From JAGQOZ01 sp041399205 (GTDB taxonomy: Bacteria; Planctomycetota; Planctomycetia; Pirellulales; Pirellulaceae), in contig JAWKTK010000003.1 in NCBI GenBank assembly GCA_041399205.1, positions 868,001 through 932,000 on the forward strand: DNA of 64,000 bases, in the 5' to 3' direction. A program made the position numbers and the translations under genes. Of this stretch, positions 26,538 through 36,638 are shown piece by piece; the stretch's first letter is position 1, and every line of letters begins with the position of its first letter. The notes under the pieces were generated by a model. It ran no database searches and was not told the origin of the DNA. It was given only the letters and a program-made list of their open reading frames with translations.

Positions 26538-28572
26538 GTTTTTCGATCATGGACGAATCCGAACCAGCCAGCTCGATCGCTCGCTCTAAAGTCGTCACGG
26601 CTTGTTCGAATTGACCATTGGCGGCATACGCAGCCGCCAGCGTGTCCAAATAAGATGGCGACGCGTCCACCGTTTGCAGAATGGCTTGGGCCAATCGCAA
26701 TGCTTCCGGCGGATTTCGCAGTTCATCATCGTTGGTGGTACACAAGAGCCAAGCCAAGTTGTTCGCGGCGTCAGTTCGGTCGGCGTCGCGGTCCAACACT
26801 AGACGATACTGTGTGACGGCTACCGAATTTTGATGGTCGATTTGATAAAGCGTGGCCAGATGGAATCGAGCGTCCGTGGATTGCGGCCACTTTTTGACGG
26901 CCGCTTCTAACAACCGGATTGCCGCCGTGGTTTGGTTCAGATGAGCACCATATTGTCCGGCGCGAATGGCTTGGTCGGTGGTCATGCCGACCGATGCGAA
27001 TGGCGAATCCAGTAACGGACGAAGCAGCCGCCACGCAGTGGATTGATCTTTTGCGACAAGTGCCAATTCAATGCGGTCCAAGCGCACGGAAACTTCGCCT
27101 GGCCGAATTTGCAACATTCGCTCCAACGAAGCAATGTGGTCCGCCGCACGATGCTGCTGCGCAGCGAGTTTTGCTAACAGTTGCAGGCCCGCCCAAGTTC
27201 GTTCTGCATTTTGGACGCTCCTTTGTGAATCCGAATCGGGCTGCAGAAGCGGCCGCAGTTGATCGATAGCGTCGTCCCAATACTCGGCTTCCGCGTACGC
27301 GTCCGCCAGGCGAACTGCGTCCGGAGCAAACCACGCGGTGATATTAGTGCCGGGCAAAGGACGAGCGGCTAAGTACGCGTCTGGTGAGGACGTGGACACC
27401 GTGCGAACATCTTGCTCCAGTTGTTCCAGCGAAACCGGTCCTTTGTAGATCACTGCCAACTGTCCGTCCGCATCAAACAGCAAACTGAACGGCAACGGCA
27501 GATCTTGTCGTCGATAATAGATTTGCTCTAGCAGCACGCCGACTTCGGTCAGCGTTTCCGGGCTGGCAAAGGAACAGGCCAAGTCGGGCAGTGACGTGGC
27601 CATGGTTCGAGCCGCTTGTTGACTGCCCGCTTCGCCCGAAACTGCGTCGACACTGACTGCCGCGAATTCAACTTGTTCCTCCCATCGTTGCGCATTTGCC
27701 TGCCACGTTTTCAGTTCGCTCAGACACGGCGCACACCAGCTGGCCCAAAAGGAAATCAACTTGGGGCGTGGTGTCGGTTTCCCATCATGCAGTATTACGG
27801 GTGATTCGTCCGAAATCGCTTGTCCGGTGAGTTTTGGTACCGATCGCCGACGACTGAGCATGGTGCGAACCGAACCGCTGGGCATGTTGACTGGTAATGC
27901 TTTGGCGGCCAAATTCAATTCGGATCGAACAGTCGCCGTGCGAGCTGCAGCTTGGTCTTGCGTAACCAAGTACCGTTGGTCGACCATCATGGGCGTTACG
28001 GATTGCGGTTTGGAATCGCCGGGCCACGCAATCTGAACTGACACAATGGTGTCATAGTCGCCCAATCCAAAAGTCAGCCACTTGCTGTTTTGGCTGAGGA
28101 ATCCTTCGCCCGCTCGAACCGCTTTGGTGATTTCTCGTTCCCGACCAGATGCGGACGAACGAATGCCAATTGTGACCTTCGCACCAACGGAGTCTCGATT
28201 GCACCGCACGCCTTGTAGTCGCAAAGCCACAAAATGGTGCGAATTCAACGTATTCGATTCGTTACGCAACAAGCGAATCTGTGGTCCGGTTCGGTTTGCG
28301 AGCCATACGTCGATATCTCCGTCCTGATCCCAATCCACCACCGCTAAGCCTCGTCCATCATCCGGCAGATTCCATTGCCACGCCGACGAAGTGTCCGCAA
28401 ACTGTCCATTCTGTAGATTCAGAAAGCAGCAATTTTCTTCTCGGCCACTAAAACTGGCTCCGTCTCGGATCAGATCAGCCAATTGATTCCAGCCTGCCAA
28501 ATAGTTGTCCGTGTTGCCGGTGGCGGAATCAGAAACGGGTGATTGCGACACGACCTGTCGCCAAAAGAAACT
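26485..28572 (-). CDS. UnbV/ASPIC - thioredoxin - TPR part of a large FG-GAP lipoprotein
   Basis: This frame directly continues, without any shift, the FG-GAP gene upstream after an in-frame TGA (28573-28575). Residues read SFFWRQVVSQSPV, then the last FG-GAP blade (VVDWDQDGDIDVWLANRTG), an UnbV/ASPIC domain (NRDSVGAKVTIGIR, KWLTFGLGDYDTIVSVQIAW), a thioredoxin-like domain with WCAPC, and five or more TPR-like units at the C-terminus (LEAAVKKWPQSTDARFHLA). A GTG at 28551 could serve as an independent start but has no ribosome site, so one long polypeptide is more natural. CxxC thioredoxin plus TPR suggests periplasmic redox or assembly work. Confidence 0.78.
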   Translation of the reverse strand, partial: SFFWRQVVSQSPVSDSATGNTDNYLAGWNQLADLIRDGASFSGREENCCFLNLQNGQFADTSSAWQWNLPDDGRGLAVVDWDQDGDIDVWLANRTGPQIRLLRNESNTLNSHHFVALRLQGVRCNRDSVGAKVTIGIRSSASGREREITKAVRAGEGFLSQNSKWLTFGLGDYDTIVSVQIAWPGDSKPQSVTPMMVDQRYLVTQDQAAARTATVRSELNLAAKALPVNMPSGSVRTMLSRRRSVPKLTGQAISDESPVILHDGKPTPRPKLISFWASWCAPCLSELKTWQANAQRWEEQVEFAAVSVDAVSGEAGSQQAARTMATSLPDLACSFASPETLTEVGVLLEQIYYRRQDLPLPFSLLFDADGQLAVIYKGPVSLEQLEQDVRTVSTSSPDAYLAARPLPGTNITAWFAPDAVRLADAYAEAEYWDDAIDQLRPLLQPDSDSQRSVQNAERTWAGLQLLAKLAAQQHRAADHIASLERMLQIRPGEVSVRLDRIELALVAKDQSTAWRLLRPLLDSPFASVGMTTDQAIRAGQYGAHLNQTTAAIRLLEAAVKKWPQSTDARFHLATLYQIDHQNSVAVTQYRLVLDRDADRTDAANNLAWLLCTTNDDELRNPPEALRLAQAILQTVDASPSYLDTLAAAYAANGQFEQAVTTLERAIELAGSDSSMIEKLTNRIDVYRRRQPWQQD
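28543..28564 (-). promoter_or_regulatory. Candidate bacterial SECIS-like hairpin
   Basis: Just after the in-frame TGA, the transcript can form a perfect six-base-pair stem GCGACA/TGTCGC with apical loop GGTCG, extended by two T-A pairs across a bulged G. The loop begins with G and lies 17 bases after the TGA, within the spacing usually given for bacterial SECIS elements. The AGGUC loop also matches the apical part of the E. coli fdhF element. Short hairpins arise easily by chance, so this is suggestive only. Confidence 0.25.
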
Positions 28573-30485
28573 TCACAAATCGTCCTTGCGTTCCTGCGTC
28601 ACAAAGCCGTTGGCCACCAACAGATCGTCCCAGCCATCGTTATTGATGTCGGCAAATTGCGATGACCAAGCCCAGCGTCCCATGGTTACTCGAGCCATCT
28701 GGCTGACATCCGCAAACGGTTGTTTCGAACTCAATTGGTTCAAAAACAATGAATTGCCGCGCGCATGCCGTTGATATTGCTGTTGCAACGAAGAATCTTG
28801 TTCGCTTAGAAAATTCTTTTGATACGCAATCCGATTGCCGGCAGACGACCACATGTTGCTGACATAGATATCAAACCAACCATCCGCATTGGCGTCGCCC
28901 ACCGCCACGGACATGCCTGCCGAAATATCTTCCACCGCGAATGACTCGGCGACATCTCGAAATTGCCCGCCATCATTCACAAACAAATTATTGCGACCGT
29001 AGTCATTGGCGACATACAAATCAGGGTCGCCATCGTTGTCAAAATCTTCCCAAACGGCCGCAAAACTGAAACGACGATTGTTCTGATCCAAACCGCTGCG
29101 AATCGTGACGTTTTGAAACGACCAATTTCCCAGGTTGCGTAACAGCAAATTGCGTCCACCGTTGTTGGCATCATGATACGGAAGGGGACGCCCCAGCAGT
29201 TGGCTCGATTGCCGAGGCGAATAGCAACAAACGTAAATGTCCAGCTGGCCATCCAAGTCGTAATCAGCGGCGGCCAGTGACATGGGTGGTGCTTCCGGAA
29301 TGAGTTTGGTCAAGCGAGCTTTCAATTGGCGGCCGTTGATGTTTTCCGTAAAGACCAAGCCAAACGAGGTGGCTACGATCAAGTCTTGATCACCGTCATT
29401 GTCCAGATCAACGAACAATCCGCTATGCGATTCGTTCAACCAGTCCACACCATATTCGGCCGCCACGTCTCGAACCGTGCCATCTGCGTTTTGCAAGAAC
29501 AGACGGTTCGGCAATCCCGATAAGACTCCGCCAGGTTGCGGCACAAACACATCTTCCAGTCCGTCGTTGTTGACGTCGGCCACGGCAATCCCTTGATAGC
29601 CGGTGGTTAAAATCTCGACGCCCTGTTCCATGCGGTCCAGCCAATGATCCAGACCGTATTGCAACTGCTGTTGAAATGCGGCTGTACCGCCCACTGCTGA
29701 CAAAGTCACGTCAGACCATACGGGACGTTCGTACGTCCGAATCACTTCCAAATCAAACTGCTGAATTCGAACCAGCGTGACGTCGTTGCCTTGAATGTGC
29801 CAACCACAGTCCCAACGCAGATTGAGTTGTTGATGCGAACCATCGGCAGCGTGCGAATCGAAGCGGATGCGGACGTCGGTCTCTAATGCGTTGGCCGCAT
29901 GCTGCACCGCGTCAATCTTGAATTTGACCTTCTTGTGCGAAGTAGCCGAATGGTCAGCGAACAGTGCTTGCCATGCGTCCAGCAATGCGGTTCGATCCAT
30001 GGACTGCAGCGCATGGCGACTTCGATCCACTTGAATCTGTAGGTTTTGTTGCTGCAAGGCGGTTTGTAGGTTCGCACGGAATTGCGAAGCTTCTATGTCT
30101 TCTGCCACAAGTCCCTTGTAGTGATCCAGCGAAGTGAACGAATTGTCCACCCAAAGTTGGCCAATACGTTCGAACGCCTTCATAGCGATGCCCGACCAAT
30201 GTTCCGATTCCAAAGCGACGTCGGTTTGCGGCTGGTCCGACCTTTCTGCTTGTCCCACCCATTTGCGTGCTGTAAGCGATCCGCGGCATGCTCGGATGCC
30301 TGCGAACGGTTTTGCGACGCCGCTTGACGTTCAAGCTTCGTGGCCGGCTCTGATTTTGGCTGGCAACCAGCGCATGCCAGCCAGGCCAACGCCAGTGACA
30401 CGGCGACGGCACAATGTCGCTGACAAACAGACGTCGCCAGCTTGGAATTACGAGACGGAGGGCGATGGAAACGGATCGATACCAA
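28573..30485 (-). CDS. FG-GAP repeat lipoprotein, N-terminal part
   Basis: A lipoprotein signal peptide lies in one frame (AVSLALAWLACAGC, start near 30485). A single shift near 30250 leads to the main frame starting at 30258. The main part has an amphipathic region and then seven or more FG-GAP/VCBS blades with calcium-binding D-x-D-x-D-G loops (DVNNDGLEDVFVPQ, DLDNDGDQDLIVATSFG, DYDLDGQLDIYVCCYS, DFDNDGDPDLYVANDYG, DINNDGWDDLLVANGFV). The frame stops at a TGA at 28575-28573, but homologous sequence continues in the same frame. Such integrin-like propellers are extracellular and bind sugars or proteins. Confidence 0.78.
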
Positions 30486-30599
30486 GGATTTCCAGAAAAT
30501 CGTTGCTTTTCGAGTCTAGGTAGCATAACTTGTCGGGGCAGTAAGCGTGTGAGTTTTTGAGTCGTTGACGATCGTTTTGTTTAAGAAATAGGAGAGAAC

Positions 30600-31803
30600 A
30601 TGATGGCGGAAAGAAAACGCTGGTGGATACCCATGCTGATGCTGGGGCTGCTGTCCTGCGCGCACAGGCCGACTGGTTGGCTTGTGGCAATTTGATGCGG
30701 ACGTTTCCCCTCAGCCCGATGCCAGTGGTCATGGGCATGTTGGCGAACCGGGTGGTGACGTCGCTTGGGTGAATGATCCGGAACGCGGCGGCGTCATGGA
30801 ATTCGACGGAGACGCAGATTACCTGGAAGTCGAAGATACCGACTTGCTTTCCATTGAAGGCGACATCACTATCGCCGCTTGGGTAAACATCAATTCGTTT
30901 GCCAGTTGGAACAGTATCATCTCTAAGACCGGAGACGTGGAAACAAACAAACCGGCTCCGTTCGATCTGTACACGATGCACCAAGACAATGGCGTTTTAC
31001 GAGCCTACATTGGCGATGGTGCAGGATCTCTGTCGTTCGGCGATTCATTCGATCCGCCCGAACTGGAAACTTGGCAACACATTGCCGTGACCATCAATGA
31101 AGATGGTGATTTCTTTCATTATCTGAACGGTGAAGAAAATGGCGAAGGCTTTATTGTGGCCGACCGCATTGATAATGACACCAATGTGTTCATTGGTAGT
31201 CGAGCTGATTTTGTGACCAACATGTTCGGTCGCATGGACGATGTGGCGCTGTTCAACGAAGTCTTGGACATGGACCAAATTAATACCATCATGGCGGGCG
31301 ATTTCAGTGCTTGGGGTGTGAACGGTGGCGGCGGAGGCGGAACGCCGGGTGATTTTAATGCTGACGATCTGGTTAACGCCCAAGACATTGATTTGCTGAC
31401 AGCGGCTTCCATTGCCGGCAATTTCAACGCTGCCATGGATTTGAACGAAGATGGTTCGGTCAATAACTTGGATCGCGATGTTTGGGTGAACGAAATCAAG
31501 AACACTTGGTTCGGAGATTCTAACCTGGACGGTGAATTCAACAGCGCCGATTTTGTCACCGTCTTTACAGCTGGCGAATATGAAGATAGTGTCGCCATGA
31601 ATTCCACGTGGGGCACTGGCGACTGGAATGGCGACGGCGAATTCAGTAGCAGCGACTTTGTGGCGGCGTTCACTGCTGGCGGTTATGAAATGGGTCCGAA
31701 ACCGGCCGTCAACGCAGTGCCGGAACCGGGGATCAGCATGATCTTGCTATCGGCGTTGGGACTGCTGGTGGCTCCGCGGCTAACCGGCCGAATTCGGGCA
31801 TGA
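30600..31803 (+). CDS. LamG / dockerin-like / PEP-CTERM surface protein
   Basis: ATGATG at 30600-30605 with GGAGAG just upstream begins a signal peptide (KRWWIPMLMLGLLSCA). A shift near 30660-30680 leads into the main frame, which is open from 30682. That frame has a concanavalin-like LamG domain (VMEFDGDADYLEVEDTD, DITIAAWVNINS, WQHIAVTINEDGDFFHYL), a Gly-rich linker, then dockerin-type EF-hand-like repeats (GDFNADDLVNAQDIDLL, DSNLDGEFNSADFVTVF, DWNGDGEFSSSDFVAAF). It ends with VPEPGISMILLSALGLL plus Arg, a PEP-CTERM sorting signal. It is probably a cell-surface or matrix protein. Confidence 0.8.
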
Positions 31804-31858
31804 CACCGGGGCGATGGAGATCGGTGGACATCGAAAAGTGACCTCCAATGAATGAAAT

Positions 31859-31898
31859 AGGCGGCAGAAGACACAATGCCTTCTGCCGCCTGTTTGTT
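31859..31898 (+). terminator. Rho-independent terminator
   Basis: A perfect 12-bp stem (AGGCGGCAGAAG / CTTCTGCCGCCT) with a nine-base loop and a T-rich tail GTTTGTTT, 56 bases after the LamG gene. It lies between convergent genes and may stop transcription from both sides. Confidence 0.85.
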
Positions 31899-31921
31899 TG
31901 GAATCTACAAAACGAATTGCG

Positions 31922-34900
31922 TCACGCTGCTTGAAGTTGTCGCATGCTGTGCGCCCACCGGATCCAAGCCGTGATTTCGGTTAGATCGGGTTGTTTGCCA
32001 TTTCGTAGAATCCGCTTCCCATCCGCCGTCGAACAAAATCGTTTAACGCTCTTGTGTAATTCATGTTCATTTTGTTGTGCCAACAATTCGGCACTGGTCA
32101 CATTGCAGCCGACCAAAATCTGGGCATCGTGTCCGCGAAGATTCGGTACTTGGCAAACCAAACGCGTCTGCAATTGCCATTCGCGAATCATGTCGGCGGT
32201 AATGCGACGATAGTCAATGCGTTCTGCCATATAACTGGCGTCCATCTCCAAGAATTCACTGACCGTGGTCACGCCGATGGCCTGAAATCGATCGGCAGTC
32301 TTCGGGCCAATAGACGGCGCGTCTACAATGGGGTCGCTGGGTTCCAGGTAGAACCGCAACGTCTCGGGGCCTCGTACCGGTCGGCTATCTGCTTCACGAA
32401 TATCGTGCGTTTCACGTTGTTCGCGAACCGATCGACTGATGGCCGAATAGCGTGGCGAACGTTCCACAAAGCGAGCGGACGATTGCGCGTCACGGTTCTC
32501 TTTGGTTCGGTCCGAAGAACGTCGATTGCCGCTGTAACGCGACCAACGATCTCGGTTGCGCTTGTATCGCGATTGACGAGCCCATTGGGTCCAGCGATTT
32601 AATCGAGAACGTTCGTAACGAGAAATCGCGCCGTATTGGCTACGAGCCGTGGCGTCGCTTAACAAGGCTTCGATACGGCGATGCAAATCATTGGCATCCG
32701 CGTAGGATAGTTCTTCAGGATCATCCACGCCACACGCTACCAACAGGCAAGCATCGGTTCCGCTCAGTCCCACAAAGACTTGCAGCGAAACTTCAGACTG
32801 CCACTTGTAAACGTCGGCCGCCACAATGCCCAAATGCGTCAAAAGTCGCTCGCCTTCTTGCGGATCCAATTCCAAGAAGTGCTCCACGCTAACCACGTCC
32901 GCCGCTGACAACGTCTTGGCAATTTCCGGATCCACCGTTTCCACTTGTGTAAGTCGCGAACTAAGGGACAACCGTTGTCGTGCTTCCACAGCGGCTTCCT
33001 GCGTTTCCTTCACCGGTGCCACTCGTTCCGTTCGCACAACAGGTGTGGTCGGCAACGGGATGGACGGTTCGGTGGAACGAAATTCGACCGTTTGCTTTTC
33101 CGGGACGTCCCAACGAGCGACCCAGTCATAGGTCTTTTCTTGGGTCACGATGGTTCGTTCCACCGGTTCCGCCACGATCGGCCGAATCGGTTCTGGACGA
33201 GGTTCCACGCGTACCGGCTCCACTCGAACCGGTTCTGGGCGAACTTCGGGTCGAAAGGGAGGCACCGGATTGACCGGCGGCACATAGCAAACTTCCGGCT
33301 GTCGTTGGCTTTGCAGCGTAAACAAACGAGCTCGTTGTGGCGAGAACAGCCGCATGACTGGCTCTTGCGAAGTGAACACCAACAGCTGTTGTCCGTGTTC
33401 TGCAAACTGCATCAACACTTCTGCCATCAAAGACGCTCGATCTGCATCCACATGAACAAACGCATCGTCAATCAGCATCGGCATGATGATGCCTCGGCGA
33501 CGATTGGCCGCCGCCAACGCCATCGACAACGCCAAGTACGCTTGGTCCTGCGTTCCTCGGTTCAATTGACTGTAACGCAGCGACCGTGAACTTCGATCAT
33601 CGACCCACAGTTCACGATTGTCGGCCAGCCGTAGTCGAGAATAGGTGTCACCCGTCAAGCTGCGGAAGATACCGGACGCTTCGTCTAACAATTCACTGTG
33701 ACCGGTGTGCGATTGCAAACTGGCCAATTCGTTTTCCAACGAGCGAATTTCTGCCTGTAACCGATCGACATCGGTCACATTTCGCAACTGGCGATCGATC
33801 ACTTCGATATCTCGCCTCAACTGTTCAATGCGATGATGGTCATCGGCGTGACGAGGTTCGTACAGCGCCAACTGGCGTTCCAGATCCGCAATCTGCAATT
33901 CGATTTCTCGACTCCGAGCGGTAACAAAATCGCGTCGGCGATACAAATGCTGCAGACGCGCTTCCAGCACCGGATCGACAGAACGCAGGTAGACCGGCGA
34001 TTCATAGTCAACGTGACGCACCGTTCCGTTGGTCACTCGATAATCCGATTGCGAACCGTGTTGCGAATAGTCATGGTACGGCCGAACCACGGAATAGTCG
34101 GCGTGATGATAATCACGGGGCGAATAGGCATCTCGCGGCCGGTAGGCGTCCACATGCGACGCATTCCACGATCGATAATCATCCGACGAAAGGAGCGAAT
34201 CGGAATCGCTACGCCAATCCGCTTGTGAACGCCAAGCGTTTTCATACCAATACGGATCGTCCGCTTGCAGCAGCAAGTCATCGCCTAGCAACGCGTGACG
34301 ACGGTCGGTCAGCGATTCAACCAGGTCGCCCAGTTCCGTTTCACAACGACGCAGCTGTCGCAGTTCATTCTGATATTCTTGCTGCATGTTGTGACTTTTG
34401 TGGCGATGCAATTCGTCACACAAGCGAGAAACGTCACTGCGCATCGACGTTAAGGCCGAACCCAACACGGAACGCATGTAATGCTGATGTTCCGTGGCAC
34501 TGCGTTCGTCGCCCGCGTAACCTTGGTCGACGAAATCAGTTTCAATATCGTCAACTCGATATCCCAATGATTTCAGTACGTAACGTAAATCGGAATCGTC
34601 ATCCACCAAGCCAAGTTGATCGTGACGGTCTACTCGAGCTGCCTTGGACGTGAGGTCGTCATAGCGAGTGCGAATGACGTCCAAGAAATTGTGCCACTGT
34701 TGAATCTGGTAGTCGATTTCTTCTACCTTGCGGCGACGACTGTCCATCCAGGTGCGTTTGGCTTGTTCGGCTTCTTGGGCCGCCACTTCCAACTGATGTC
34801 GACGCGTTTGAATGGTTTGTTCTATCTGACCGAACCAAACTTGCAATCGATGTAGTTGGCCTTTGCGCTTTTCAATTTCGCCAACCAATTCCGCTCGCTT

Positions 34901-35539
34901 GGATTCCAGCTCCATCTGACGCTGATGCCGCTTGGTTTCCAGTTGAGTGATTTCGCGTAGAAGCGATTCTTTGCGTTCGCGCAGGCTATGCTGAGAATGG
35001 TTCAGTTGTTGCTGACGGTTCCATTCGCTGCGACGCAGTTCCAGCAACCGATGGATTTCTCGGATACGAGCCAAATGATGACTCGACTGTGTCGGCGCGA
35101 AACCTCGGTTCGCACCGATTTGTACAAGTCGTTCGATAGGCGGAGCGGCCGCGAAACCAAGCGAATAGACCGTTTGGTATTCTTCCAAGTCAACTTCTGC
35201 CAAGCGAATCGAATGATACGCCGTGCCCACGGCACCGTTGGTTTCCTGAATGGAAATTCGGCCAGCTGCCGAACCATCGTCCTGCCGATGGATCGTTTGA
35301 CGCAGACCAGTTCGATCGGAAATCCTTAAGGAACCGGTTGCGCGGCGAGCGGCCTTGTGTAGGTAAGAATCACAATGCCGATCCGCATTGCCGTACAACA
35401 CCCAACGCACCAAGTCGTTTAGAGTGGTTTTGCCCGAGCCGTGAGGCCCGTAAATGACATTCAGGCGATCTGAAACGTCTTCTAACTTCAGCTGAGCACG
35501 ATCGCCAAACTGCTCAATTAGCAGGGTCTCCAATTTCAC
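31922..35539 (-). CDS. SMC/YhaN-like ATPase with two DUF4332-type modules
   Basis: 1,205 residues. Walker A GPHGSGKT (31-38) follows an N-terminal strand, MKLETLLIEQFG, as in RecF/SbcC/YhaN ATPases. Long coiled coils (about 180-640) are broken by a Tyr/His/Ser/Asp-rich segment near 455-530. The C-lobe has the signature LNRGTQDQAYLALSMALA and Walker B MPMLIDDAFVHVD (about 660-690), then the H-loop-like LLVFTSQEP. A Pro/Val/Arg-rich linker (PEPVRVEPVRVEPRPEP) leads to two copies of a helix-hairpin-helix DUF4332-like domain (about 870-1000 and 1085-1195; second begins VDAPSIGPKTADRFQAIG). The ATPase resembles DNA-end or recombination motor proteins; HhH modules would bind DNA. It is a single gene with no visible nuclease partner. 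Confidence 0.85.
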   Translation of the reverse strand: MKLETLLIEQFGDRAQLKLEDVSDRLNVIYGPHGSGKTTLNDLVRWVLYGNADRHCDSYLHKAARRATGSLRISDRTGLRQTIHRQDDGSAAGRISIQETNGAVGTAYHSIRLAEVDLEEYQTVYSLGFAAAPPIERLVQIGANRGFAPTQSSHHLARIREIHRLLELRRSEWNRQQQLNHSQHSLRERKESLLREITQLETKRHQRQMELESKRAELVGEIEKRKGQLHRLQVWFGQIEQTIQTRRHQLEVAAQEAEQAKRTWMDSRRRKVEEIDYQIQQWHNFLDVIRTRYDDLTSKAARVDRHDQLGLVDDDSDLRYVLKSLGYRVDDIETDFVDQGYAGDERSATEHQHYMRSVLGSALTSMRSDVSRLCDELHRHKSHNMQQEYQNELRQLRRCETELGDLVESLTDRRHALLGDDLLLQADDPYWYENAWRSQADWRSDSDSLLSSDDYRSWNASHVDAYRPRDAYSPRDYHHADYSVVRPYHDYSQHGSQSDYRVTNGTVRHVDYESPVYLRSVDPVLEARLQHLYRRRDFVTARSREIELQIADLERQLALYEPRHADDHHRIEQLRRDIEVIDRQLRNVTDVDRLQAEIRSLENELASLQSHTGHSELLDEASGIFRSLTGDTYSRLRLADNRELWVDDRSSRSLRYSQLNRGTQDQAYLALSMALAAANRRRGIIMPMLIDDAFVHVDADRASLMAEVLMQFAEHGQQLLVFTSQEPVMRLFSPQRARLFTLQSQRQPEVCYVPPVNPVPPFRPEVRPEPVRVEPVRVEPRPEPIRPIVAEPVERTIVTQEKTYDWVARWDVPEKQTVEFRSTEPSIPLPTTPVVRTERVAPVKETQEAAVEARQRLSLSSRLTQVETVDPEIAKTLSAADVVSVEHFLELDPQEGERLLTHLGIVAADVYKWQSEVSLQVFVGLSGTDACLLVACGVDDPEELSYADANDLHRRIEALLSDATARSQYGAISRYERSRLNRWTQWARQSRYKRNRDRWSRYSGNRRSSDRTKENRDAQSSARFVERSPRYSAISRSVREQRETHDIREADSRPVRGPETLRFYLEPSDPIVDAPSIGPKTADRFQAIGVTTVSEFLEMDASYMAERIDYRRITADMIREWQLQTRLVCQVPNLRGHDAQILVGCNVTSAELLAQQNEHELHKSVKRFCSTADGKRILRNGKQPDLTEITAWIRWAHSMRQLQAA

Positions 35540-35794
35540 GACTTGACTCCTTCAAGACATGGTACATCCGTGTGATGAAATGCGGGACCGAAAGCATAGC
35601 CGATTTCATGAAATCAGAAAACACGACTTTCACGGCACTGCTAGCACATCACCAGGAAGGCTCGTGCGAGTCTGCGCACATAGCGTTTGCACAAGCTTCG
35701 CCATCAGTGCAATCGTAATCGGGGAGCCGCAGATTTGCGAAAAAGGTCGTAGTGTCCAATTCAGAGATACGGACGAGTCGCTAGTCGCTGTTGG

Positions 35795-35990
35795 TCAGGC
35801 TTCTTCGGCCAGCATCGTGTTCGCGCCGAGTGCGTGCATGTAACCAAGGCAACGGCGAGCTGCTTCGTCGGCGAGACTTGATGCTTTGCCGGCGAGACTT
35901 GATGCTTCGTCGGCCGCTCGTTTGAAGAGCTTGCCGAACTTCTGCACCAATTCGCACCAGCAAGAAGTATTCAAGCCGCTGCTGGATTCC
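35795..35990 (-). other. Ala/Ser-rich ORF tail with 24-bp direct repeat
   Basis: A minus-strand frame ends AADEASSLAGKASSLADEAA... The repetition reflects a duplicated stretch of about 24 bases (GCGAGACTTGATGCTT..., 35871-35912). The upstream part of the frame lies inside a palindromic repeat, so no credible start exists. Probably a gene remnant or chance frame; function unknown. Confidence 0.25.
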
Positions 35991-36009
35991 CTCGTCCTTT
36001 TGATTTCTC

Positions 36010-36077
36010 GTAGCATGGGCCCATGGCCCGTGTGTTTTGCGTCTTGTAGGTTCACACGGGCCATGGGCCCATGCTAC
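36010..36077. repeat. Inverted pair of GGGCCCATGG palindromes (copy 1)
   Basis: GTAGCATGGGCCCATGGCCC and its reverse complement flank a 25-30 base spacer containing GTGTTTTGCGTCTTGTAGGT. The same pair with the same spacer recurs at 36559-36626, so it is a mobile or amplified REP-doublet (BIME-like). Confidence 0.85.
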
Positions 36078-36222
36078 TACATTGTCTTTATTTTACCCGG
36101 TCTCATTTACTTGCATTGATTCGCTCGATTGTACAGGCCGAGAATGCGGTGGCGTGCAGAAATTGGTTTCTCGGCGGCGTGATAAGACCACTGCCCTTTG
36201 GAACCCATGAGGCTGAAAAACG

Positions 36223-36560
36223 CTACCAAGTCGTCATCGCGTTGCCGCCGTCTTCGTTGCTCCATCGCCAAAAGATGCCGTTCGCGTTCTGGCCGACCTC
36301 CTTAGCGAATTCGCGATCGTCCTGGGTAAATGCCGTAGCTTCGTATTGACCGATGCCGATTTCGGTTAGCGTCACCGGTGTCCACTTAACGGTCGTGGAG
36401 ATCTTCGCCGCAACCTCGTTCATGGAAAGCCGCAAGTCAGCTTCCGACACATCGCGGGATGCAACGACCTGATCTACTTGATTGACCTCTTCGTTGACGT
36501 CGAAGCCCGAATTGTTCGGCTCCACATTGACTTCGGAGTATTCTTCCTCTTGATTTCCGT
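36223..36560 (-). pseudogene. Fragment of an unknown small protein
   Basis: The minus-strand frame from the edge of the repeat to 36223 reads convincingly as protein: EEEYSEVNVEPNNSGFDVNE, then VSEADLRLSMNEVAAKISTT, EIGIGQYEATAFTQDDREFA, GIFWRWSNEDGG. No start codon lies outside the palindromic repeat; the frame's only Met codons are within repeat DNA (to 36687). It looks like the 3' part of a gene whose 5' end was replaced by repeat insertion. I do not recognise the family. Confidence 0.35.
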
Positions 36561-36626
36561 AGCATGGGCCCATGGCCCGTGTGTTTTGCGTCTTGTAGGT
36601 TAGTATGGGCCATGGGCCCATGCTAC
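36559..36626. repeat. Inverted pair of GGGCCCATGG palindromes (copy 2)
   Basis: Same organisation and spacer as 36010-36077; the right arm has one altered stretch (TAGTATGGGCC). Confidence 0.85.
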
Positions 36627-36638
36627 GAGGCATGTTAC

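Noticed and set aside
32000..35500. Long plus-strand ORFs opposite the SMC-like ATPase
   Set aside because: They are antisense shadows of a well-supported 1,205-residue gene.
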